Shown here: positions 1 to 7,717 of the stretch, piece by piece
How positions within the stretch are numbered: position 1 is the first letter of the stretch
Layout of the letters: each line of letters starts with the position of its first letter
Origin: DATFVA01 sp963839165
GTDB taxonomy: Bacteria; Bacteroidota; Ignavibacteria; Ignavibacteriales; Ignavibacteriaceae
Direction of reading: 5' to 3'
DNA: 64,000 bases
Assembly: GCA_963839165.1 (NCBI GenBank)
Contig: CAWIUG010000049.1
Location: forward strand, 62,001-126,000
Program-made: the position numbers and the translations under genes
The notes under the pieces: model-generated
What the model was told of the DNA's origin: nothing
What the model saw: only the letters and a program-made list of their open reading frames with translations
Databases searched by the model: none

Positions 1-4
1 TCAT
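1..4 (-). CDS. Start of the next gene downstream of purK (5' end only)
   Basis: A minus-strand ATG lies at 4-2, right after the purK stop codon. An AGGAGA ribosome-binding site overlaps that TAG stop, so a new gene clearly begins here and leaves the window. In many genomes purE (the mutase that uses the PurK product) is adjacent to purK, so purE is the natural guess, but no coding sequence is visible to test this. Confidence 0.4.
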
Positions 5-8
5 TCTC

Positions 9-1145
9 CTAAATAATTATTTTTGGTTCAATCTTCTTCAGCCTGGCTAAAACTGTTCCGGTATTTCGGCCAAGCATTGTTATATGTCCCATCTTTCTTC
101 CAGGTCTCGATTTATCTTTTCCATAGATATGGAGATGTACATCCTCATCATTCAAAGCTTCTCTGTAATCCTCAACTATGCCCAGACCATCCTTTTTACC
201 AAGCAGATTGATCATTACTGCGGCTGGTTTCACCATATCAACCGACCCAAGAGGTAAATTTAGAACAGCCCGTACATGATTTTCAAACTGCGAAGTAACA
301 CATGCTTCAATTGTATAGTGCCCCGAGTTGTGAGGACGCGGGGCCATTTCGTTTACAAGGAGTTTATTATTCCTGGTGATAAATAACTCTACTCCGAATA
401 TTCCGTATCCCTTTACAGCTTCAACAGCTTTAATCGAAATTTCTTCTGCTGTCTTTCGCAGTCCGGAACTTATGTCTGCCGGGGCAATAACGGTATGACA
501 AATATGATCTCTCTGAATAGTTTCAACTACCGGATATGCTTTTATTTCTTTCCGTGTCCGTGCAATCATCACCGCAAGTTCTTTTCTAAAGTCGATCAGT
601 TCTTCAGCCATTAACAGGGAATGCCTTCCGGAGAGTTCCTTTACGCCTTTTGCAAAGCTATCTTCATCCTTAACAAAAGCATTGCCGTAGCCATCATAAC
701 CCATCTTCCTTGATTTCAGTATAAAACTTTTCCCAAGCTTTCGGGCAATAGAACTATAGGTGCTTGAATCTTTAACTTCAATAAATTCAGGAACCGGAAT
801 CCCGTTTTTCCTGAAAGTTTTTTTCTGAATATATTTATCCTGTATTAGTGAAATAGTTCTTGATGAAGGCAGAACTTTCTTTCCTAGCTGTTCAATAAAT
901 TCGAGATCTTTATAATCAATAAACTCATTCTCAAGAGTTATAACATCACAGTTTTCAGCAAATTTTCTAAGCAGTTTTTTATCATCAACCCAGCCTACAT
1001 AATCGTGTTTAGTAAGCATTCCCGCCGGCGATTGAGGAATTTTTTCCATTATAGCGATTTCGAATCCCAGCTTATATGCCTGGTATGCCGACATCCTGGC
1101 AAGCTGGCCTCCTCCTAATATTCCTATGCGAATTCGTTTTTGCAT
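9..1145 (-). CDS. purK: N5-carboxyaminoimidazole ribonucleotide synthase (PurK)
   Basis: ATP-grasp enzyme of purine biosynthesis. It converts AIR, ATP and bicarbonate to N5-CAIR in the cytoplasm. At 378 residues it has the family's usual length. The N-terminus carries the nucleotide-fold motif GILGGGQLARM typical of PurK. The central part has the ATP-grasp lysine region (ILKSRKMGYDGYG), and the metal/substrate loop NEMAPRPHNSGHYT is the hallmark of the family. It ends a few bases before the start of a further minus-strand gene at position 4, with the ribosome-binding site of that gene overlapping its stop, so the two are probably cotranscribed. About 38 bases separate its start from the stop of the upstream comEC. 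No oddities were seen. Confidence 0.95.
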   Translation of the reverse strand: MQKRIRIGILGGGQLARMSAYQAYKLGFEIAIMEKIPQSPAGMLTKHDYVGWVDDKKLLRKFAENCDVITLENEFIDYKDLEFIEQLGKKVLPSSRTISLIQDKYIQKKTFRKNGIPVPEFIEVKDSSTYSSIARKLGKSFILKSRKMGYDGYGNAFVKDEDSFAKGVKELSGRHSLLMAEELIDFRKELAVMIARTRKEIKAYPVVETIQRDHICHTVIAPADISSGLRKTAEEISIKAVEAVKGYGIFGVELFITRNNKLLVNEMAPRPHNSGHYTIEACVTSQFENHVRAVLNLPLGSVDMVKPAAVMINLLGKKDGLGIVEDYREALNDEDVHLHIYGKDKSRPGRKMGHITMLGRNTGTVLARLKKIEPKIII

Positions 1146-1183
1146 ATTTCCATAATGCGTACTGTGAAATGAATACTACTAAT

Positions 1184-2938
1184 TTAATAATAATTTTCCC
1201 AATCAATTCTGCTAATCTTCATTCCGTCAGATTGGAGCATCACACAGCCCATCCGGTCAGTTCTGAAAATTTCAGATCCGGATTCATGTAAACGATCTGT
1301 TATTTCCAGCGAAGGATGCCCAAACCTGTTTTTGATCCCGCAACTAATCAGACTCATTTCCGGTGAAACTGTTCTTATAAACTCATATGAAGACCCTGAC
1401 CTGCTGCCGTGATGACTAACTTTTAATACATCGGCATCAAGGAAACTTTTATATTTTTTCCTGTAATAAGTCTCACCTCTCGCATCTATATCGCCGGCAA
1501 ATAGAAAAGAAGTTCTACCGAAATCAATTTTTATTATGCCGCTGCTGTTATTAAGCGAATTGCCTCCTGAAAGGATCTTTGCAGTATCATTTAGTATGAA
1601 TACTTCGGCATTTCCTATTCTTATTTTTTTACTTGAGTAATATTCGACCGCCATATTTTTGTTTTTCAGGTATCTCTCAAACCGGCTGTCCTTCTCATAG
1701 GATGTGTCGGGAAAGGGTTTGAATATTTTATTGATTTTCCCTTTTTCTATAAGTGAGATGAATCCCCCGTAATGATCGGCATCGATATGAGATACAAATC
1801 CGTAATTGAATTTCTCAATTCCCAGCTTCCTCATTGCAGGCAGTATAATTCTTTCTCCATTATCAAAATATGGTGAAGCATTACCTGCATCTATCAGGGC
1901 AGTTTCACCATCGGGAAATTTTATGATGAATGAATCTCCCTGCCCAACATCAAGCATAAAAACATTCATTTTATCTCTATCAGGGATTTGGTTCTTTCCT
2001 GATGAAGAATAGATATAAATATTTCCGGCAATAAGGATTATAAAAATCACAACCGCGCGTGAGGATTTAAGATAACGCATCAGAAACATAGCCGTCAGAA
2101 TGAATGAGTAAAATATAATGACATTAGTCTGAGAATAATTAATCACATCCAGGGATGAATATTTTAAAGTTCCGCCAAATTTAACCAGCGTTAATAAGCA
2201 ATCCGCAAACATGTTATTCGCTGAAGCGTACACAAAGGCAATCCATATTGAAAATGGAACGAAAAACAAAGTTGTTATCGCAGTTCCTATAATGATACCA
2301 GCAAGTGGTATTACTGCCAGATTTATCGGGAGAGCTATGAGTGAGAATTTTCCGAAATACATTAGAGTAATGGGAAACGTACCTATCTGCGCACTAAGGG
2401 AGACAGCCGAGAAAAGCATAATATATTTCAGGAACCTGTTTTTTATTGCTGTCTTATTTATCATTCGTTGAAAACGAGGGTAAAAGTATGCAATGGAATA
2501 AACTGATATAAACGACAGCTGGAAACCTGGATTGAATATCTCAGACGGATCTATAGATAGCAGTATCAGGGCAGCAATGGCAAGTGAGTTGTAAATGTTT
2601 GTTGACCTATTTAAAATGAAAGCAATTATGAACACGACAGCCATTACTACAGCCCGAAAAACTGAAGCGGGGATACCCGTAATTAACATAAAAAGAACCA
2701 GTCCGGAAATAGTTAAGAACGACATCAGATACATATTCAATCTTCCGAAAAGAACGAAAAAGATTAACGCTATAAATCCCGCATGCAGACCTGAAACTGC
2801 AAGAATATGCACAACACCTGAATCAATGAACTGGCTCCTTGTCTCATAGTTAATGTCGCTTCTGTCAGCCAGAATTAAACCCTTAAGTAATGAGGCGGAT
2901 TCAGGAGAATGCAGCGAGACGATGACCCTATCAATAAA
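1184..2938 (-). CDS. comEC: ComEC/Rec2 DNA-uptake channel, C-terminal part (after a frameshift)
   Basis: Second part of a ComEC-type competence protein, which forms the inner-membrane channel for single-stranded DNA. The frame stays open upstream of the motif VVHILAVSGLHAGF, so the true join lies near 2939, not at the GTG at 2812. The Competence domain comes first, with multiple membrane helices. A metallo-beta-lactamase-like domain follows (LDVGQGDS, SHIDADHYGG, FLFAGDID, VSHHGSRSGSS). Upstream residues in this frame (LLKGLILADRSDI) match the region that precedes the channel domain in complete ComEC proteins. Joined to the part at 2931-3581 through one base in an A4 run (minus strand), the product would be about 798 residues, a normal ComEC size. 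Either the gene is inactivated or the consensus sequence has one extra base. Confidence 0.85.
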   Translation of the reverse strand, partial: FIDRVIVSLHSPESASLLKGLILADRSDINYETRSQFIDSGVVHILAVSGLHAGFIALIFFVLFGRLNMYLMSFLTISGLVLFMLITGIPASVFRAVVMAVVFIIAFILNRSTNIYNSLAIAALILLSIDPSEIFNPGFQLSFISVYSIAYFYPRFQRMINKTAIKNRFLKYIMLFSAVSLSAQIGTFPITLMYFGKFSLIALPINLAVIPLAGIIIGTAITTLFFVPFSIWIAFVYASANNMFADCLLTLVKFGGTLKYSSLDVINYSQTNVIIFYSFILTAMFLMRYLKSSRAVVIFIILIAGNIYIYSSSGKNQIPDRDKMNVFMLDVGQGDSFIIKFPDGETALIDAGNASPYFDNGERIILPAMRKLGIEKFNYGFVSHIDADHYGGFISLIEKGKINKIFKPFPDTSYEKDSRFERYLKNKNMAVEYYSSKKIRIGNAEVFILNDTAKILSGGNSLNNSSGIIKIDFGRTSFLFAGDIDARGETYYRKKYKSFLDADVLKVSHHGSRSGSSYEFIRTVSPEMSLISCGIKNRFGHPSLEITDRLHESGSEIFRTDRMGCVMLQSDGMKISRIDWENYY

Positions 2939-3581
2939 TTTTCTTATAGAAAATATCCCGCTCTTTAAAAGAATTAACCTCGCGCGATATTATTGAGATA
3001 TCGTTTTTCTCATAAACCGACAATATACCGCTGATATTTTGTGAATGCAGGAACTTGTTATAATCAAACTCACCCGGATTACGTTCCTCCCTCCCTTTTC
3101 TGTAAGTACCTGTTATTTCTATAACATTCCCGGGTTCAAGTCCTGCAAATAAAGATGCAACGCTGTCATCCCACAATTTGCAGAGGAGGGTCACTCTGGA
3201 ATTGACGGTTCTTCCTGCTTTGATTGAATCGGTATTCAAGAGAAATGAGAAGCCGCCTTTGGAAGGGAGATCAATTTCTTCGATCCGGCCGTACGCAGTA
3301 AAATCTTTTACTACATAAATTGAATCAGGAATTATGCTTTGACTTTTTCGCTGAAGCTGACCCGAAGTGTATCCAGTCGAGAGTGACAGAAGAAGTAACA
3401 GGGTAGACACTGCACCGTACGAGCTGCGTTGCTTCTTCTCATATAAAAAGAAAAACACTGATAAGGATAGAAGGAGAAACAGAAATGCTAAATTATAAAA
3501 GATGGTTAAGGAGAAAAAAGACTGCAAAACTATTCCGGAAGCAAATAACACTGTAACCCTGACTATCGGAAAGTTCTTCAT
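2931..3581 (-). CDS. comEC: ComEC/Rec2 N-terminal part (DUF4131-like), ends at a frameshift
   Basis: First part of the ComEC gene. It has several hydrophobic helices (about residues 5-70), then an OB-fold-like DUF4131 region that includes GNVIEITGTYRKGREERNPGEFDYNKF; the NPGxFD motif is characteristic of ComEC. The frame stops with TGA at 2931-2933, about 9 bases after an A4 run at 2942-2939 (minus strand). Removing one A lets the frame continue into the channel domain. The ATG overlaps the stop of the upstream metalloenzyme by one base (TGATG), indicating translational coupling. In Gram-negatives ComEC works with ComEA and a type IV pilus, neither of which is in this window. Confidence 0.85.
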   Translation of the reverse strand: MKNFPIVRVTVLFASGIVLQSFFSLTIFYNLAFLFLLLSLSVFFFLYEKKQRSSYGAVSTLLLLLSLSTGYTSGQLQRKSQSIIPDSIYVVKDFTAYGRIEEIDLPSKGGFSFLLNTDSIKAGRTVNSRVTLLCKLWDDSVASLFAGLEPGNVIEITGTYRKGREERNPGEFDYNKFLHSQNISGILSVYEKNDISIISREVNSFKERDIFYKKIY

Positions 3582-4483
3582 CAGCTGGCCTTCAGTATCG
3601 CTTCTTTGATTTGTGTAAGGTTTTTAACTTCAGCAGAAATAAATTCTGCCTGTTTGCCTGCGGTGATAAAAAGAGAGGGGTTAAAGGTGTGAGTTTTGAT
3701 TGACAGATCTTCAAAATTGCCATGATCTGAGCAGACAACAATTGTGAATTTGGATTTATCGGCTTCATTCAGAACGGTAAAGAGGAATTTATCCAGTATC
3801 ATCAATGTTGTTTCAATGTCACCATCATAACGGCCATGACCAAGATGATCCGTGAGGAAATATTCATACAGGGTAAAATCATTTTTCATTGCCGTTCTGA
3901 TCAATCTTCTTGCAGCCGTTTCAGGCCTGATGACAGGAAGGGTATATCCCAGTTTATTATTCCACCTCTCATTAGTTATCTCGGCTGTTAAAGCATTCCC
4001 CCTCCTGACATCGGATGAGCGGTTCAGCCTGAGTCCGCTCAGCTTTGCACTTAAGGATGTAACACTGAGTCTTGACTTCCCTGACCTCAGGTAATCAAAG
4101 AATACCCTGGGGTAAGCATTAGCAAAGAAGGCTTTCCTGCCTCTGGAAAGGAATCCGGCAAAAATGTTCTGCTCTTTTATTATCGGGATGAGTGTGGAAT
4201 AGGGGTAGGGACCAAAATGTTTCCCCACATATTCAGCAGCATTCATCCCGCAGAAAATGGATGTCTGACCGGTACCACTCTGCGGCAAACCTTCTATGCC
4301 CAGTGTGGCGTCAACAGGGGTAAGATAGAAGCCATTTTGTGTTAAATATTGTCTATCATCTGAGGGGATATTACCAAATAATGCAGTGAATGTTTTGAAC
4401 CCGTATTTGAAGAAGGGATTAAATTCATAATCCTTTCTGCCTATCCCAACACCGTCGAGGAATATCATTAATACAGGATTCAC
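3581..4483 (-). CDS. Alkaline-phosphatase-superfamily metalloenzyme (iPGM/phosphopentomutase-like)
   Basis: A 300-residue protein of the alkaline phosphatase fold. It opens with the metal-binding motif MIFLDGVGIGRKD. The likely nucleophile loop is SGTGQTSIFCGMNA, and the distal metal ligands appear as TDHLGHG and CSDHGNFED. The combination resembles 2,3-bisphosphoglycerate-independent phosphoglycerate mutases and phosphopentomutases, but the protein is much shorter than iPGM (about 510 residues) and lacks its large inserted domain, so the substrate cannot be named. No signal peptide is seen, so it is probably cytoplasmic. It lies 9 bases downstream of dtd and overlaps comEC by one base, within a long minus-strand gene run. 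Confidence 0.75.
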   Translation of the reverse strand: MNPVLMIFLDGVGIGRKDYEFNPFFKYGFKTFTALFGNIPSDDRQYLTQNGFYLTPVDATLGIEGLPQSGTGQTSIFCGMNAAEYVGKHFGPYPYSTLIPIIKEQNIFAGFLSRGRKAFFANAYPRVFFDYLRSGKSRLSVTSLSAKLSGLRLNRSSDVRRGNALTAEITNERWNNKLGYTLPVIRPETAARRLIRTAMKNDFTLYEYFLTDHLGHGRYDGDIETTLMILDKFLFTVLNEADKSKFTIVVCSDHGNFEDLSIKTHTFNPSLFITAGKQAEFISAEVKNLTQIKEAILKAS

Positions 4484-4492
4484 ATATATTCT

Positions 4493-4951
4493 TTATTTTG
4501 AATCGATAATTATTGTTACAGGACCATCATTAAAAATACGTACTTCCATCATCGTCCCGAATATGCCTGATTTCACCTTTCCATTTCCAAGTTTATGCTT
4601 CATTCTTTCTATGAACTTTTCGTAAAGTGGTACGGCTTCATCAGGTTTCGCTGCATTGGCGAACCCCGGCCTGTTGCCTCTTGATGCATCACCGTAAAGA
4701 GTAAACTGAGAGATGACCAGTACTTCTCCATCTATATCCAATACGGAGAAATTCATCTTATCATCATCAGAATCCTCAGAGGGAAATATTCTCAGACTGC
4801 TGCATTTATCAGCAAGGAAATTCACATCTTTTTCTGTGTCGCCTGCCCTTATACCAAGCAGGATCACCAGACCCTTGCCGATATCCTGTGAATAATTTTC
4901 TTCAGGAATGTTCACTCCCCCTTTTGAAACTCTCTGTACGACAACTCTCAA
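4493..4951 (-). CDS. dtd: D-aminoacyl-tRNA deacylase
   Basis: Cytoplasmic proofreading enzyme that removes D-amino acids (and glycine from tRNA-Ala) from mischarged tRNA. At 152 residues it has the standard length. It starts with the family signature MRVVVQRVSKG and contains both catalytic-pocket motifs, SQFTLYGD (about residues 80-87) and the C-terminal NDGPVT, where the cross-subunit Gly-Pro motif sits. Its start overlaps the prmC stop by 4 bases (ATGA), so the two translation-quality genes are probably coupled. Confidence 0.95.
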   Translation of the reverse strand: MRVVVQRVSKGGVNIPEENYSQDIGKGLVILLGIRAGDTEKDVNFLADKCSSLRIFPSEDSDDDKMNFSVLDIDGEVLVISQFTLYGDASRGNRPGFANAAKPDEAVPLYEKFIERMKHKLGNGKVKSGIFGTMMEVRIFNDGPVTIIIDSK

Positions 4952-5799
4952 TTCATTTCTCCGGAAACCACTCTTTCTATGTCAAGATAATCGTTCTTAA
5001 CCCTGATGTAATTGTACTTATTCTCTTCAAGTATTTTTTTAACAGCATCAGATTGTCCTTCACCTGTTTCAAAATACAACCTTCCGCCTGGAAGTAATAG
5101 TTCTCTGGCTTTTGTACTTATTTCTCTGTAATAAATCAGTCCATCTGCATCATCCGTCAGTGCTTGACGGGGTTCGTAAACTTTTAATTCCGGCCGTAGT
5201 TTTTCAAATTCATTTACCGACACATAAGGAGGATTGGATACGATCACATCAAATCCATTTCCTTCAGGAAAACTTTTAAGTATATCATTTTCAATGAATT
5301 TCACCTGGTCTTCAGTGCAGTTAAGAGCAGAATTTTTTTCTGCAATCAGAAGTGCTTCTTTACTAATATCCGTTCCTATCACCTGCGATCCGGATAGATT
5401 TTTTGCAAGGGAGATTGCAATATTCCCGCTCCCGGTACCGATATCAAGAATTTTCAATTCCTGCTTATTTTTATTCTGTTCGATTATTTCTTCAACAAGT
5501 ATTTCTGTTTCCTGTCTGGGTATAAGTACAGAGGAATTTACGTAAAACGGAAGACCATAAAACTCAACCGAACCTACGATATATTGCAAGGGTTCAAATT
5601 CCCCTCTTCTCTTAAGGAGACTTCTATATATAGCCACCTCTTCGTCGGTTAGAGGACGGTCAAAGGTAAGATAAAGATCCAGCCTTTTGCACTTAAGAAT
5701 ATGTGCAAGCAGTAGTTCCGCATTTATACGCGGTGATTCGATACCTTTTTTCTCCAGGTAGCCGGTAGATAGTTTTATTGATTCAAGTACGGTAAGCAT
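4948..5799 (-). CDS. prmC: Peptide chain release factor N5-glutamine methyltransferase (PrmC/HemK)
   Basis: SAM-dependent methyltransferase that modifies the GGQ glutamine of release factors RF1 and RF2. The 283-residue protein has the helical N-terminal domain (about 1-85, including RINAELLLAHIL and the LQYIVG segment), the SAM-binding motif LDIGTGSGNIAISLA, and the catalytic NPPYV that binds the target glutamine. Length and order match PrmC. It overlaps dtd by 4 bases at its 3' end. Upstream, 63 bases separate its start from the stop of the PEGA protein at 5863. Confidence 0.95.
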   Translation of the reverse strand: MLTVLESIKLSTGYLEKKGIESPRINAELLLAHILKCKRLDLYLTFDRPLTDEEVAIYRSLLKRRGEFEPLQYIVGSVEFYGLPFYVNSSVLIPRQETEILVEEIIEQNKNKQELKILDIGTGSGNIAISLAKNLSGSQVIGTDISKEALLIAEKNSALNCTEDQVKFIENDILKSFPEGNGFDVIVSNPPYVSVNEFEKLRPELKVYEPRQALTDDADGLIYYREISTKARELLLPGGRLYFETGEGQSDAVKKILEENKYNYIRVKNDYLDIERVVSGEMN

Positions 5800-5862
5800 A
5801 TACGAGTAATAATATTCAATTAATACTCAAAATTTAATTATTTATGAGAGAATAAGAAAATT

Positions 5863-6585
5863 TTAGTCGGAAAGGAAATAATAAATAAGGAAACCAAAAC
5901 CTACCTGAACAGCCCCGAATGTAATCCCTGATATCAGATCATATTTATGTGTTTGATCCAGGTAGTACTGATTTCCGGAGAACTGGTACTGATCGAAGTT
6001 ATCATCTGCTTTCAGCTTGAAATATGCTGAGACACCACCAAGGGCTACTATACCTCCTACTAGGATCTTAAAAATATTTTTCTCAAAAAAGTTCTCACCC
6101 TTCTTTTTACCTGTAAAGTTAAGTTTTATTTTTTCGGTTCTGCCTAAATCTTTTACGTCCATAAATTTCTCCTCAAATCCGGGCTTTCTAATGAGGATGG
6201 TCCCATTGTCGACAGGAAGAAACAAAGGGGTATGACCAATCAGGGTGCTGTCCTGGTAAACATATGCATCCTGGGGTTCGGTATCGAGATAGACTTCAGA
6301 TTTGAAGTTATAATTAAGTACGGTGTCCTTACATTCTGTTATTCTCAGGGTATCCTCAAATGATTGTGAATTCCAGCGGTCAGCCTCCTCCATAACCACA
6401 ACGTGGTAGATACCTTTCCCTAATTCAATATCTTTAATTCCCTTCCCCGCCTGATCACCATCAATATAAATTATGGCAGAAGGGAGATCTGTTTTAATCT
6501 TTACTAAGGCTTTACAATCCTGTGCATAAATATTTACGATAGGGGTTAGGAACAGGGAGAGTAATATCAGTTTATTTAAATTCAT
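5863..6585 (-). CDS. Exported PEGA-domain protein with two C-terminal membrane segments
   Basis: A 240-residue protein of unknown specific role. The N-terminus is a clear signal peptide ending near IYAQ (about residue 21). Two PEGA-like beta repeats follow: one around KIKTDLPSAIIYIDGDQAG with GKGIYHVVV, and one around YLDTEPQDAYVYQDSTLIG with PLFLPVDNG. PEGA modules are usually found on the outer face of membranes, bound to cell wall or sugar. Two hydrophobic segments near residues 170-190 and 215-237 anchor the C-terminus. The start overlaps the end of the BamB-like gene by 14 bases, so it belongs to an envelope unit with the two genes upstream. Signal and repeats are visible; function is not known. 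Confidence 0.7.
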   Translation of the reverse strand: MNLNKLILLSLFLTPIVNIYAQDCKALVKIKTDLPSAIIYIDGDQAGKGIKDIELGKGIYHVVVMEEADRWNSQSFEDTLRITECKDTVLNYNFKSEVYLDTEPQDAYVYQDSTLIGHTPLFLPVDNGTILIRKPGFEEKFMDVKDLGRTEKIKLNFTGKKKGENFFEKNIFKILVGGIVALGGVSAYFKLKADDNFDQYQFSGNQYYLDQTHKYDLISGITFGAVQVGFGFLIYYFLSD

Positions 6586-7717
6586 AAGCCTGAACCTCCC
6601 CCCGGTCGTAACCGATAAACAGTGTGTTCCTGAATATAAGCGGTGATAGTTTATTCCGGCCGTCGACCAAAAAAGTCCGGGTAATTTCTCCGCTTTTCCT
6701 GTTTACAAAATAGAACTTTTTATTGAGGTCCGGAACTACCAGAAAGTTTTCAGCAGCATACGGCGTAGCCTTCAGCACTCCTCCGGTGGTGGTTTTCCAG
6801 ATGAGCTTTCCCGTGCTTCTGTTAAGGGAATATAAATCACCATTAAGGTTTCCGAAATAAATTTCCCGGGATGTAACAGATGGCGTCATCGTGATCCTTG
6901 CCCCTGATGAAAACTGCCATTTGATCTGTCCCGTTTTAAGATCAACAGCATAAAGATTTCCATTATCATTACCTGTATAAACTATGTCTCCTGAAACTGT
7001 CGTTCCGCAGAAGAAAGATTCACCCATTTTCTTTCTGTATAAAATTTTACCATCCTCACTGTTTATACCGATAAGTTCACCGTCATCATTACCGAATACT
7101 ATTATACCATTACTCATCGACGGTGAACTATGAACCGCTGATTGGATAGAAGTTTTCCATACCTGCTTTCCGTGCATATCATATTTGTAAACGTTCCCAT
7201 CCTCAGTATTAAAAATTACTGCTTCGGGTGTCCCGATAATTTCCGTGACACATCTTCCTTCAGCTTCAATATCATATTTCGTTTCTCCCCTTACAAAATC
7301 ATAATATATTAAATGAGTTATGTTTTTATTGTCGACCGCGTCCGCATAGATCAGGTTTAGCTTATATATAAAGGGTGAAGAAAAGACTGCCCCCTCATTT
7401 TTCAATTGCCCGATTTTTTTACCCGTAGCAAAATCATAGCAGAATATTCTTCCGGATAAATCATTAACAAATACCAACGAATCATAAACAATAACAGAAG
7501 AGTTTGTGAAGCCGCCATTTGCGCTGTTCTCCCATTTTAATGAAAGCGAATCTGTAATATTTTCATTGATAAAGAATTCCCGCGCAGGATTTTTACCGAA
7601 ACCCGTATATGCATTATCATCCCTGCGGACTTCTGTTTGTATGCGGGAAGTGGCACATCCGGCTGCAAGCAGGAGCAGAAAATAAAATATGTAAATCAGG
7701 TTTTTCAAAAATCCCAT
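6572..7717 (-). CDS. BamB-like PQQ-repeat beta-propeller lipoprotein
   Basis: A 381-residue lipoprotein with signal peptide and lipobox LAAGC (Cys at about residue 21). The rest consists of PQQ/WD-like propeller blades. Repeated pieces include VYDSLVFVNDLSGRIFCYD, TEDGNVYKYDMHGKQVWKT, DIVYTGNDNGNLYAVD with GQIKWQF, and IYFGNLNGDLYSLN with GKLIWKT. Blades ending in a GKxxWK-like tryptophan are typical of BamB and of quinoprotein-like structural propellers. No PQQ dehydrogenase active site is seen. It overlaps the upstream protease-barrel gene by 13 bases and the downstream PEGA gene by 14. BamB normally docks on BamA, and the neighbouring gene encodes a beta-barrel, so a partner role is a reasonable inference. 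Confidence 0.8.
   Translation of the reverse strand: MGFLKNLIYIFYFLLLLAAGCATSRIQTEVRRDDNAYTGFGKNPAREFFINENITDSLSLKWENSANGGFTNSSVIVYDSLVFVNDLSGRIFCYDFATGKKIGQLKNEGAVFSSPFIYKLNLIYADAVDNKNITHLIYYDFVRGETKYDIEAEGRCVTEIIGTPEAVIFNTEDGNVYKYDMHGKQVWKTSIQSAVHSSPSMSNGIIVFGNDDGELIGINSEDGKILYRKKMGESFFCGTTVSGDIVYTGNDNGNLYAVDLKTGQIKWQFSSGARITMTPSVTSREIYFGNLNGDLYSLNRSTGKLIWKTTTGGVLKATPYAAENFLVVPDLNKKFYFVNRKSGEITRTFLVDGRNKLSPLIFRNTLFIGYDRGEVQAYEFK

Noticed and set aside
2920..2945. Programmed frameshifting in comEC
   Set aside because: No slippery heptamer, stop-codon context or downstream stimulator was recognised, and three other genes show the same kind of break; error is simpler.
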